Part shown: in pieces, positions 50,859-60,606 of the stretch | Layout of the letters: each line of letters opens with the position of its first letter | Position numbering within the stretch: the stretch's first letter is position 1 | From: Picocystis sp. L7 | Lineage: Eukaryota; Chlorophyta; Picocystophyceae; Picocystales; Picocystaceae | Assembly (NCBI GenBank): GCA_020975725.1 | Contig: QXJR01000003.1 | Location: forward strand, 124,001-188,000 | Direction: 5' to 3' | Length of the DNA: 64,000 nucleotides | Notes under the pieces: model-generated | Told to the model about the DNA's origin: nothing | The model's database searches: none | The model's input: the letters and a program-made list of their open reading frames with translations, nothing else | Translations under genes and position numbers: made by a program

Positions 50859-52542
50859 CGCTTGTCTTTCAATCGTTGGTACGCTTGGGCTCGTTTCTTG
50901 GCGGATCGAGCAGGTTTCGACGCCCTCTTTTTCGTCCTTCTTCTACGTCTAAAGTCCACTTTTGTGCCCGGAGGTGTTCTTGGACGATCTTCTTGTCGCT
51001 TTTTAGGATCGAAACCGCCTTTGGAAGCTTCGATGGCGGTGACCAACGCGCTTGATTCGACGAAATGCGATGCGACAGACACGGTTGTGCGCGCCAGATG
51101 CGATCCTTCGCCGTTTTTCGGATGCATGCATCCGTACCCGACGAGGAGCGTCGGGGACGGGTCGCTCCTCCTCTCACAGCAGATTCAATTTTCCTCTGCG
51201 GGGATAGGCACAGGTTCGAATGGTTCCGTCTGATCGATCTCCCTCCATTTGAACCCATCCCACATCGAGGATACCAGTTCGAAGTGGACGACCTTGTAAA
51301 AAGGGGACGATACAGACTTAACCTCGTAAAAGGAGTGCCAAGCGATCGCGTGCCACTTTCCTTACGAAAAAGCATCATACGCCGAGTTGCTCCTTCTGTT
51401 TTATCGAGAATGCAAGGAAACGGGGCGCCCTTCACCTCGCACCTTGCACATCGACCGTGCTTGACGGTCTCGTAGGTTGTTGACATCGCTCCTCCAACAC
51501 ATTTCGAATTCGTTGGAACAAGTGTGGACCACCTCATGGCACGGATGTAGCTTCCACCTTCCATCCGCATGTCCTCCGATTTTCTTGACGTTCTTGCATG
51601 GACCTCCGTAAAACGGACATACATGCGATCGGTGATCCACATCGATAAGAAATATTTGCAGTACATCTTCCTACCACGTGCACAAACTTTGCAATAGGAT
51701 CAAGTGGATGCCGATTGCATACCTCAAACTACAACCGCCAAGGGGATTTGCCCGGCCTTGCACGCATCTATATCGAAGGAGATTGCCCAAAGGTGGGAGT
51801 TCCTCCGGGTGTTCTACATCGTTGGTTGATAATCGTTCACGCAAGAAAGGTAGAGCGGGGTTGAGTTGCCGGATATGGGTCACGAAGTGCGTTCGATAGG
51901 ATCCACGAACATTCCACAACGGCGTCGAAAGAAGGCAAGAAACTCGAATCAACGGATACAAACGCGGACGCACGAGGAAAAGAGGGTGCTTGGTGAGGAT
52001 GGAGACAGTACGATAGAAACGTCTATCGATGCGAGATTGCATGTCATTCATATTGCGAGATCCATTGTACTTGAGGACCATCCTGCCTTGTATAGTCGCG
52101 GCCATGGCAACCGGGCGCACCCCTCCCTCGGGGATGGAGCGCGGAGGCAATCGAGGCGGCCTGATCTTTCTTTACGATGGCCACCGTTCGGTTTCGCGGC
52201 CATGATCGAGGGAGCCCAACTAGTCGCTTGGATCGGCACGGGTTGGGACTCCCCTTCGTCCCACTGGTTCCGGACCTCTGATCGATATGATCTCGATGAT
52301 CGGTGTAAACCATCGATCTTATTGTGGAAAGATATCGGATGGACCCGCCTCCATCGGGAACGGGCGAGTCGTCCCTCGATACGATCTCGATGCCAGGGGT
52401 AAAGATATCGATGAAGCAAGGGAGAGATATCGGTTGGAAGGGCGATCCGCCGCCTGGGCCTGGCAGGTCCATTCCGACGCGATCGTTTCCATCCGACATC
52501 GTCCCTTTTGACGCAGCTTCCACGCAAGTTTGGCGGAGGAAT
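50859..52542. other. Gene-poor spacer between PSF3 and EDC4
   Basis: 1.7 kb, mixed composition, no convincing gene. A minus-strand stretch near 51640-51401 has a C-x5-C, W-x-L, H-x-C pattern recalling MULE N-terminal zinc fingers, but it is too short to assign. The right end (52330-52433) has three AGATATCG motifs upstream of EDC4. Confidence 0.35.
52330..52433. promoter_or_regulatory. Cluster of AGATATCG motifs upstream of EDC4
   Basis: AGATATCGG at 52330, AGATATCGATG at 52403-52413 and AGATATCGG at 52425-52433, ending 110 bases before the EDC4 ATG. The same 11-mer AGATATCGATG occurs upstream of COG1 at 25813-25823. Confidence 0.4.
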
Positions 52543-55500
52543 ATGGCTGGATTCGACCTGCAGTCGTTCCTGAAGAACGTACCAAGTACCGAGAGTCGAT
52601 CCATGGCGGTGTGTGAAGCGACGAAGACGACGGTGGAAGAGTTTTGAACGCGAACGGATGGGTGTCTGACGAAGGAAAGACGCACCTTGCGATCGACGTG
52701 AACGGTGCAAAAGGTCCAGGACACGGAATCTTCGGCCACGTCCAACGTGGTGGGCAAGAGGAGTGCAGCAGCCACGGCCATGGCCAAGGCCGTGCTGCGC
52801 CAGAGCGAGGCTGACAAAGCCAAGAAAGAGAAGCATGGACCGATTGGAAAGCGACTCGACGGAGACGAGGTGCGAGGAAGGAAGAGCGCAGACGAGTACG
52901 AAGCGAAACGTCGAACCTAATGGACCACAAGTCTGACCGTGCGGTGGCAACGACGACCGGGACCATGCGCAGGTTTTCGACGTGGACGAACCGAGGGATA
53001 AAAGCAACCAAGCACAACTCTCGGTGTCGCCCATCACCATGTACAACTCGGAAGGGAAACCCAGGGGACGCATCATCGCAGTGAACGAAAACTATATCTG
53101 CTACGGGCTCAAAGGAGGACCCATACGGGTGCTCAGCCAGAAGACAGGAATCAAAACACTGCTGCGAGGACATTCCGCCCCGGTGAGCGACATGGCATTC
53201 TTCTCACCAAAGATGGACGTTCTCGGGTCCATCAGTGACGATGGAAAGCTCTTCATACGAAGGCTGAAAGATAAGGAAGAGGGTGGGGAAGCGGCTGACA
53301 TTGAGGACGAGGTGCTCATGTCGCTGCAGGTGAAGCTGACGCGCCAGCATGGCGACCCGCTTTTCTGTTGGCACCCTTCACTGCCCGATGGATTCGCATG
53401 TGCAATTGGCAATCAGGTTTTCATTTGCTCCATCTCCTCATGCATTGTTGGCAACGGGAAGTCCCGCGACATCGTGTGCAATCTAAACCACACCCCACCC
53501 AAAGGTGTGGCTGTCCTTCCGACCGTGGACGATGAAGTGTCCGCACTCCAGTTCTCTCCCAAGGGGCTGTTGCTTGCCATTGGTTCTGTCAGCGGTCAGG
53601 TCTACGTGTGGAGTATGCCTGGTGCAGGATCGGACTCTACATCAACGAAGCTCCAAAGTAAGTTCGAACCGTATGGGAAGGAAGCTATAGGCAGCATCCA
53701 CTGGTTGCAGACGTCGTCGGACAAACCAACTCTGATGACAGGTAACAGCTTCAATTCGGATATCCGCCTCTGGGAACTAAAAGGCGATCATTACAAATGT
53801 CCACAGACCCTCAAGTTGGTCAGCAGCAGACATGGTATCGATGCGTTTTCGAATGTTGTTGTTGTTGTGGAAGATGCAGATATTGTCATACTGGCCAATA
53901 GTAAAAGTAACATTCTATACACCGTCCACTATGCCAGAGAGAAGGGCGGGGGAATATGTTTTGACTACCTTACCGAGCACTGTATAGCGCAACCCATTAT
54001 CAGCTTTGTTGCGCATGCTGCAGATTCCTACGCCAAGGATGGTAGCAGTAGAAAGGTCAATGTTTTTGCCGTGCAGCCTAAAGCTATTCAGCAGTACTTT
54101 GTCGATGCAGAACTTTGTGTCCCTCCTGAGGAGGTTCCAAAGGAAGAGATGGGTGAAGTGGAAAGTGCCGTGGAAGAGAATGGTGCAGAGAACGCTGGTG
54201 GGTCTCCCATTGACAGAAAAGGATATGAATCTCCAGTGGAACATGGAGATGATAAACTGCCACGGCTGCTCACCCCGTCTCAAATTATGCAGTTGGCAGG
54301 ATCAGCTGGGAAAAACTCGCAACAACGACAGTCTGGACAAGGGTACGAAGAATCCGCCAAAGGGGTTTCAGTGGCAAACAAGGAGAAGGAGCGGAACTTG
54401 TCGCAAATCAGCAATTCAGGCACTTTGCCAGAGCCTGCCCCCGCTTCCCCTTCAGAGACAGAGGAAGCTCCCAAGGTTCGTCTTTTGATGCGACCTTCGA
54501 ATTCAGAGGCTCCCTCTCCAGATGCTAGGATCAAGCAGCTTGAGGAGGAGGTGCATAAACTAAAGACGGATACTACAGCCGCGGTTGCGAAAGAAGGTCG
54601 TCGTGTGGAAGCATCCATCATAAAGGCCATCAAAGCGAACTCTCAGGAGTCTCAGGGAATGGAGAAGAAGCGAATGGAAAAGCTGATCATGGCTATGTCA
54701 CAAACCATACATCAGGACTTGCCCAGACAACTAGCAGAAACCATGAAGGCTGAAATGGTTGCATTGGAAGACAAGATCGCTGAATCAGTCACAGCGTCAG
54801 TCACAAGCTCCATGGAAGCATCGACCGCCAGGGCTATCCAAAACAAGCTACCAGGGGCAATCAAGGGCACTCTCACAGAAGCCCTCAAAAACAACTTTCA
54901 GGCATCCATAATCCCATCTTTTGAAGCTGCCGTGAGAGAAATGTTTTCGCAGATAAACGCTTCTCTTGATGCAGGGCTGCAGCAACAGTTGAGCTCAAGC
55001 TCTGAGGTAGCCAAGGTATCAGGTCTTCTGGAACAAGCATCGCAGCTTACGGAAACCCTGCGTGTGGAAATATCTGAAGGACAGCGCAAGCTAATGGCTA
55101 TGGCAGCCGATGAGCGTAATCAAGCATTGAAGGCAGCAAGAGAGTCAGTCTGGCGAGAGTCTCATGCAGGAGCAAGGGATGGTTCAGGAATGATGGGCAC
55201 ATCGTTGGAGCAGCTTGAGGCCAGGCTTGACCCCACGATAGAACTCAAAGGCTTGGTAGAGGCAAGGAAGTATGAGGAGGCGTACAACAAAGTACTGAGT
55301 CTGGGAAACGTTGAGACCGTGGTGTGGCTATGCAAACAAGTGGATGCAACTGCAATCTTCAACTTTACGCCCCCTCTTCTGTCCCAGGGTGTTTTGTTGT
55401 CACTGATGCAGCAACTCAGCACAGATCTTCAAAAGGATACCACCCTTAAACTCAGTTGGATACAGAACACAGCCCTGGCCCTTGATCCCCAAGATCCAGT

Positions 55501-55642
55501 ACTTTCTGTTCACATGAGACCTATCTTGCAGAGCACCTTTGTAGCCCTGAATAACCGCTTACGAACAGCCAGGTCAGGAGAAGCTGGGCAAATCAAATTG
55601 GTCATCCACCTGATGAATTCACTGCTGACCGCCTGCAAGTGA
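52543..55642 (+). CDS. EDC4: Enhancer of mRNA-decapping protein EDC4/VARICOSE, probably three exons
   Basis: Exon 3 (52973-55642, 889 codons) is certain: the N-terminal WD40 region carries NENYICYGLKGGPIRVL, LLRGHSAPVSDMAFF and RLWELKG-type repeats. A low-complexity linker, a coiled coil (LEEEVHKLK), and the helical C-terminal EDC4 domain (LIQ-type repeats ending HLMNSLLTACK) follow. Proposed exon 1 (52543-52578) gives MAGFDLQSFLKN and exon 2 (52720-52869) a charged stretch ending KRLDGDE; all junctions are phase 0, with donors GTACCA and GTGCGA. The total would be 951 residues, shorter than Arabidopsis VCS. EDC4 scaffolds DCP1-DCP2 and XRN in processing bodies. Exons 1-2 are inferred. Confidence 0.85.
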
Positions 55643-55735
55643 GCAGAGGCACCCTTTCGCATCAGGCTGCAACCTAGGTTCTCCCCTTTGGCATCAACGA
55701 GGTCGCTAGAACTATTCGCAACCCTTCCCTGAATG

Positions 55736-57991
55736 CTATCCTGAACGATAAGGATGCAGCAGTTGGGGAATCCCTAATTGCTGCTTCAAGTACCCCAAAT
55801 TGATCCTCGTTTTTGTGTGGTGGGCCCTTCCCAAGGAACGCCTTGTTTGGACCACCCTCTGCACTGCATCAGTTTGCACCAGGGGGACTGTAGTGGGCCG
55901 CCCGTGTGCACAATGGAGAGATAGCTGGGTCCCTGCTAGCTTCTCGACAAGACACTTGCTCTGGTTCCTGCTTAGCTCGTCTCCGAACATGACTGCTCCT
56001 CTGCAGGCCTTCGACTTTAGCAGAGCGTTTATTTTGGAAGGTATGGCTTGGGCCCCGCACGTTTCGGATAGCTGGTGTAGGTATTCCCTGAGGAATTGCT
56101 CTCCCAACATCACGCCGCATATGCAGGGTGCTGAGAATACGTAGCATTTTGTTGGCATCGAAACGGTTATATCTCCATCGTCAGCGTGATGTTTCAGTTT
56201 CCAGCCCCACCTTTCGATCCGCTCCATATAAAGCTCAGCACATGTAAGTTCTTCGTAGGTTAGTTCCATTTCAATGGGTGGCGAAACCTCTTGAGCGAGA
56301 GAAGCCCCTGCACGAAGCCTGCTCCTCAATTCCTCTTGTAGATGCTCAAGACGCACCCTTTCATCTGCAGCGTGTTGATCGATGACAAAGATCATCCCTT
56401 GTGCCTTGGCAAGAATGAACTTTTTGTCAACTTGACAGTAAACATGTGCAACTCTCAAAGCGTCACGCGACATTGTGCTGGGAATTACCCCACCTTGAGG
56501 ATCAAAGTGTTTGAATTGGGCCAATTCAAGAATGTCACTTTGAATTGGCAATCTCCACCTCATCGTTTTCTTGGATTGTCCATCAGCTCTGCAGCAATCG
56601 CACACCTCGGCAGCATTGCCTTTCGGTGGCTGGCTGTGCCCTCTCCATTTCACAAGTAACGAGTCTTCATCGCTATCAATGCCTTCGCATTCGACGGGCA
56701 AGCGAACGGATTCACCCGTAGTCAAGCGTTGCTTTTTCACCCTCCGGAATTGATTCGGAGTCGAATGTGGCCTCATTCTCGCGTGTGGACCTTGGCTACC
56801 CGTTCTTTCACAAGTGAACTGTGGCACATTTTCACTGTTAGTGTATACGACAGTTCTTCGTGCACAGGAGAACTTTTTCGTCGCCAGCATCGACACCCAT
56901 GAGCTCTTTGTGCTCGAGAAACACCACGACGGCAATACTTCTGCCCATGCTACAAGCAGCCACTTGGCCAGGAGCCGTTCTACCAACTGCCCATCGAGGA
57001 ATTCCATGGAAGATTTGTCTTGCTCTTGTAGCAGGTCAAAGGAACCGGGCGGGCAACGCATAAATAGTGCGTAGTATGGCAACGCTGCACCAATACTGGC
57101 CAGTGCCCCTGTCTCTACCTTTGCGCCACTTGTAGCCAGACTGGAGCAGAGAAACTGGAAGGCCTGCACAAGCATTTGGTGCACCGGGCTTCTCCGTACG
57201 ACCTTGCGATTGACGAAAATATATTGCTGCGTCTTCGCCCTTCCACCATGTGGAGGAACGCTGATGATCCCATCCAACATCCAGTCGTTTTCGTGGATAG
57301 TAGCACGTTTGAAATGCTCTGTGTTCGTCTTGCCCAAACCAGAGTAGAACAACGTGAAAGGATCGACAGGGACATCTTGCCTGATCAGCTCGCCTTTGTG
57401 TTTTTCTTTGACTTGAAAGCGACACTCGTGGTGGCTCATGGCAAGGCAAAGGATCCTGTAGCGCATGGCATCTACTTCTTTGTGCAATGCACGTTCGTCC
57501 ACCAGTTTCCTCCGCACTGGCTGGTTGAATTGGAAGTTTTCCACGTACACGCTCGTTCCAGGTTCTTGCCGTGTCACTTTTTCGATTCCGAATCGAAGGA
57601 CGATGTTCCCTTGCACGGTTTTGGAGTACGTTTCGAAGCTCCCTTTTTTCCTGGAACAGATCGACAGGGTGGACAGCTCTGCCAAGGAAGCCATCGCTTC
57701 GCCGCGAAAGCCGAGCGTTTTGGGTCCTTCATGAAGCTCTTTCAGCGTCCTGATTTTCGAAGTGCAGTGCCTCGTTCCGCACTGGAGGAGATCCTCTCGT
57801 CCCATGCCATGTCCATCGTCGTGCACTTCCAGACGTCGATTTTGGACGTCGGCCCAGATCCGCACGCACCTCGCACCTGCGTCCAGTGCGTTGCAGGCGA
57901 GTTCTTCGGCCACCTGATCGAGTCCTTTAAGCACCGTCTGCGATCTCACGGCGTCCGCGACGTCCTTGGGAAGCGCGTGCAGCCTGGCCAT
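55736..57991 (-). CDS. MLH3: DNA mismatch-repair protein MLH3 (MutL homologue with endonuclease motif)
   Basis: 751 residues from ATG 57991, single exon. The N-terminal GHKL ATPase has EELACNALDAGA, DDGHGMG and LGFRGEAMASL. The C-terminal half has the metal-dependent nick-making motif DQHAADERVRLE (D-Q-H-A-x2-E-x4-E type), ACRGAVMFGDELS and CAHGRP, which mark MutL-alpha/gamma endonuclease subunits. Among these, the short linker and sequence order favour MLH3 over PMS1. MLH1-MLH3 resolves meiotic crossovers and contributes to mismatch repair. Convergent with EDC4 (93 bases). Confidence 0.88.
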   Translation of the reverse strand: MARLHALPKDVADAVRSQTVLKGLDQVAEELACNALDAGARCVRIWADVQNRRLEVHDDGHGMGREDLLQCGTRHCTSKIRTLKELHEGPKTLGFRGEAMASLAELSTLSICSRKKGSFETYSKTVQGNIVLRFGIEKVTRQEPGTSVYVENFQFNQPVRRKLVDERALHKEVDAMRYRILCLAMSHHECRFQVKEKHKGELIRQDVPVDPFTLFYSGLGKTNTEHFKRATIHENDWMLDGIISVPPHGGRAKTQQYIFVNRKVVRRSPVHQMLVQAFQFLCSSLATSGAKVETGALASIGAALPYYALFMRCPPGSFDLLQEQDKSSMEFLDGQLVERLLAKWLLVAWAEVLPSWCFSSTKSSWVSMLATKKFSCARRTVVYTNSENVPQFTCERTGSQGPHARMRPHSTPNQFRRVKKQRLTTGESVRLPVECEGIDSDEDSLLVKWRGHSQPPKGNAAEVCDCCRADGQSKKTMRWRLPIQSDILELAQFKHFDPQGGVIPSTMSRDALRVAHVYCQVDKKFILAKAQGMIFVIDQHAADERVRLEHLQEELRSRLRAGASLAQEVSPPIEMELTYEELTCAELYMERIERWGWKLKHHADDGDITVSMPTKCYVFSAPCICGVMLGEQFLREYLHQLSETCGAQAIPSKINALLKSKACRGAVMFGDELSRNQSKCLVEKLAGTQLSLHCAHGRPTTVPLVQTDAVQRVVQTRRSLGRAHHTKTRINLGYLKQQLGIPQLLHPYRSG

Positions 57992-58658
57992 GGCGGCGTC
58001 CTCGAAACGTCGCACTTGCGTTTCGGAGGAGACGATACGCCCACCTTTCCCTTTCCCGTTTCAAGCTCCCCTTTCAAGCGTCCCTTACTACCCGGGTCGA
58101 GGACGCGGGATGAACCCGTGGGAGAACGGGACAGGCTGGCGATGGAAGGGGGTTCGGGGTCCAGGCTGGCCTTGGACGGCGTACGCTTGCCGTGGCGCCA
58201 ATCCGCGTCGACGTGGGGATGGATGGGAGAAGCAGTGGCAGGATGGTGGGACGGCACGATGGAGAACGGATGGAAAAGGTGCGGAGCGAGGGGTGGAAGA
58301 GCCACCACACGGCGTACCAGCCCGTGGAGACGCAAGGGTCGGCAACGCTATCCGTCCCGCGAGTCCCCATCGATCCTTTCCGCTCCAGCAGCACCTTGCT
58401 GATCGATCACCAAACGGGGGCAAATGCATCCTTGCATCCATGGACACACCGAATGCAATCTGCCAGTTGCCCACGTTCCTTGTGTCGGAAGGACCTGCCT
58501 TCCCACCCACCGGTCTGCTAGCCCCTCGAAAGGGGGGCATACAAACGGGATGAAGGATCGAAGAAGGGGGGCATTCGTGTCCGCCGCCGTTCGGCGGCGC
58601 GCCTGGCAAGGTGCGCACCACTTCGTCGCGTTCCGAGTCGGAAAGCATCCGTCGAACG
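57992..58658. other. Intergenic region upstream of MLH3
   Basis: About 670 G+C-rich bases. Long frames on both strands overlap each other; none shows a domain. Confidence 0.35.
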
Positions 58659-58853
58659 ATGATCCAATCGACCCACTTGGTAGCTGAATCTTCCTTGAGG
58701 ACAACACACATGCACCACGATCTGACGACGCAAGGACGACGGGAGGATCCGCCGAAAGAAGCGAAGAAGCACGTCCTGACTGACGCAGAAACGATCGCTG
58801 TAGCCGAACGTGCGATGAAAATAGCTCGTTGTGGTGCCTGTTCCACACAGTGA
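58659..58853 (+). CDS. Possible small protein of unknown function
   Basis: 64 residues from ATG 58659 (47 from ATG 58710). The second half has protein-like composition (PPKEAKKHVLTDAETIAVAERAMKIARCGAC, split here by reading: a helical charged part, then a C-x-x-C end), but I know no family. The opposite strand also has an open, partly protein-like frame, so even the strand is uncertain. Confidence 0.25.
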   Translation: MIQSTHLVAESSLRTTHMHHDLTTQGRREDPPKEAKKHVLTDAETIAVAERAMKIARCGACSTQ

Positions 58854-59590
58854 GGTAGGTGCAGCACGAAGGACCACTCTCGGATAAACTATAGAGTGGA
58901 CGCTCCATCCAAACAGGAGCTACGTCCGTTGTGCGACATGGTCAAGAATTCTGGGCGAAAGTCCCCGGGCTATGAGGCAGAAAGTGCCAGCCTTAGCAGG
59001 CAGGACCTTCACCGACCTTCCTTCGGGCAGGAAGTGGAGCAGCTAGCCATCGATACAGTTATGTGGTCAGTGGGAATACAACCCACCAACAGAACGGGGC
59101 TTACTCTCGTGCTGACGCCTACATCTCTCCAGCGTTCTCGTGCGTGACAGTTCCAGGAGGTCGCTTGTCTTGGAAGCTGCTATCCATTCAGGTACGGAGA
59201 CATGCGGGCAAAACCCTCGACGGAGAAAATGATGACCAACATTCACCTACACAGACCTGATCCGATGCTCCTATGCACTGTGGAAAAACCTATGCACCAC
59301 TCTGATTCTCCACGTGATCCCAATGACCCTCGTTCGCTAGAAGCATCTGCTCAGCGACCTTTCCACCTGGATTTGCACGACTTACTGACTTGCTGTTGCA
59401 TGTTGCGGCTTCTGCAGGAGTGTGCAGGATCTATTTCGTAGGAAGGCGCGATATGGTCGATGCCAGTGCACGCTCCTTGTAAATAGCATTTGTACGATAC
59501 GATGTTTACAACACAAGCCTTTTCAGGGCGTTGCAATAACCGAACGACGGAATAGAATTGCAGAGCGCCATTGGGAGGATGGACCGGCAT
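58854..59590. other. Intergenic region between the small ORF and the Mal d 1-associated-like gene
   Basis: About 740 bases of average composition with short frames only. No gene, RNA or repeat is recognised. Confidence 0.4.
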
Positions 59591-60260
59591 TCAGACTTCC
59601 TGGAAGTCTTTCTCGTACTCTCCAAACTTGGGTTCTTTACGGCTCCGCGGTCTTTCGTGTTCTCCGCGGTTCCATCCTCCAAACATCCGATCGAAGAAAC
59701 CGGACTCCTGACCTTCGCGTCTGCCTTCGAGGGTTCCGAAGAGTTCCTCTGGGACGGGAAGGCCGAGTCCTCGCTGCATTTCGAACATCCGCCGGAAGAG
59801 CTCTTCGACGGGGTTGTCCGTCGACCCGTCGAACGGCATGGCCGGCCTCTCTCCCCCTTCGGTTCCTTCGGCACCGCCGAGTGTGTTTCCCCATCCGCCG
59901 AAAGGCAGATGCATGCTCGTTCCCCCTTCGTCGGTGGTTTCTTCCGTCACCACTTCGACCTCCTCTCGCGGTCTACGTTCGCAGCAGAGGGACTCTTTCG
60001 TCAGCGCGTTCGTTCGCCCCGAAGATCCGCACCGCGCGTACGGCGCACGTACGCGGATCTGCGGCTTACCTTCCTGGACACTGCCTGAACTTCCTTTTTA
60101 CGCGCTCGCACTTTTGCTTCAACCTTCCTTCTTCGTCGGGGACGCTCCGGCAGGTGATGCTTTCCGAGGTGGAGTATGTGCATCCATGCCTTTCGTTCGT
60201 CTGTCCTTCTTCTCCATGGAGGTTCCGCATGCCTCGCACAGCGAATCCACGTCCGTCCAT
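59591..60260 (-). CDS. Plant-type Mal d 1-associated-like protein, one intron
   Basis: Exons 60260-60070 and 59972-59591, intron GTAAGC...TAG of 97 bases, phase 2; 190 residues (180 from ATG 60230). The N-terminal block TSESITCRSVPDEEGRLKQK, then CERVKRKFRQCPGR joined to PREEVEVV, resembles the conserved start of plant Mal d 1/Fra a-associated proteins (C-R-x-E-E-V-E-P-G-x-x-x-x-K-C-E-K-x-x-x-x-x-R-D-C-x-G-R-P). The exon join recreates this without a stop. The C-terminal half is Gly/Phe/Glu-rich with paired FF and FRRMF segments. Biochemical role unknown. Divergent to the NDC1-like gene. Confidence 0.65.
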
Positions 60261-60606
60261 CACGCACGAGCAGAAGCACGATGCGCGAATGGCCACGAAG
60301 TGGTTCGGTGCTCGTGCATCCTGGACCCCTGAGGGACCGTCCAAAGACCGTCCATGACCGCTGTCCACACACGGTCCATCCATCCCGTCGGATCGTTCGC
60401 CCCGGACAGAAGGCGAAGCCGACCCTTTCCTTCCTTTCGACGGATCGGGGTCAGACCCGAAAGGGATGAAGGGTAGAAAGGGAACAAAACCGCGCACCTG
60501 CGAAGATCGACGTCATCGATCCGACGCACACTGCACGAGCGAACGACGCGGAAGACAGCCTTCGAGAAAGGCCGGTGTGCACCAAAAGGAGGGAAATTGG
60601 AAACGA
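60261..60606. promoter_or_regulatory. Divergent promoter region with GACCG boxes
   Basis: GGACCGT at 60334-60340, GACCGT at 60346-60351, GACCGC near 60356 and ACGGTCC at 60371-60377. The 18 bases 60334-60351 are identical to 14905-14922 upstream of the UDP-glucose dehydratase gene. Confidence 0.45.

Noticed and set aside
50869-51666. 265-codon minus-strand frame upstream of PSF3
   Set aside because: It overlaps the PSF3 first exon region in another frame, lacks any recognised domain and has uneven composition. At most a small part may be a transposon relic.
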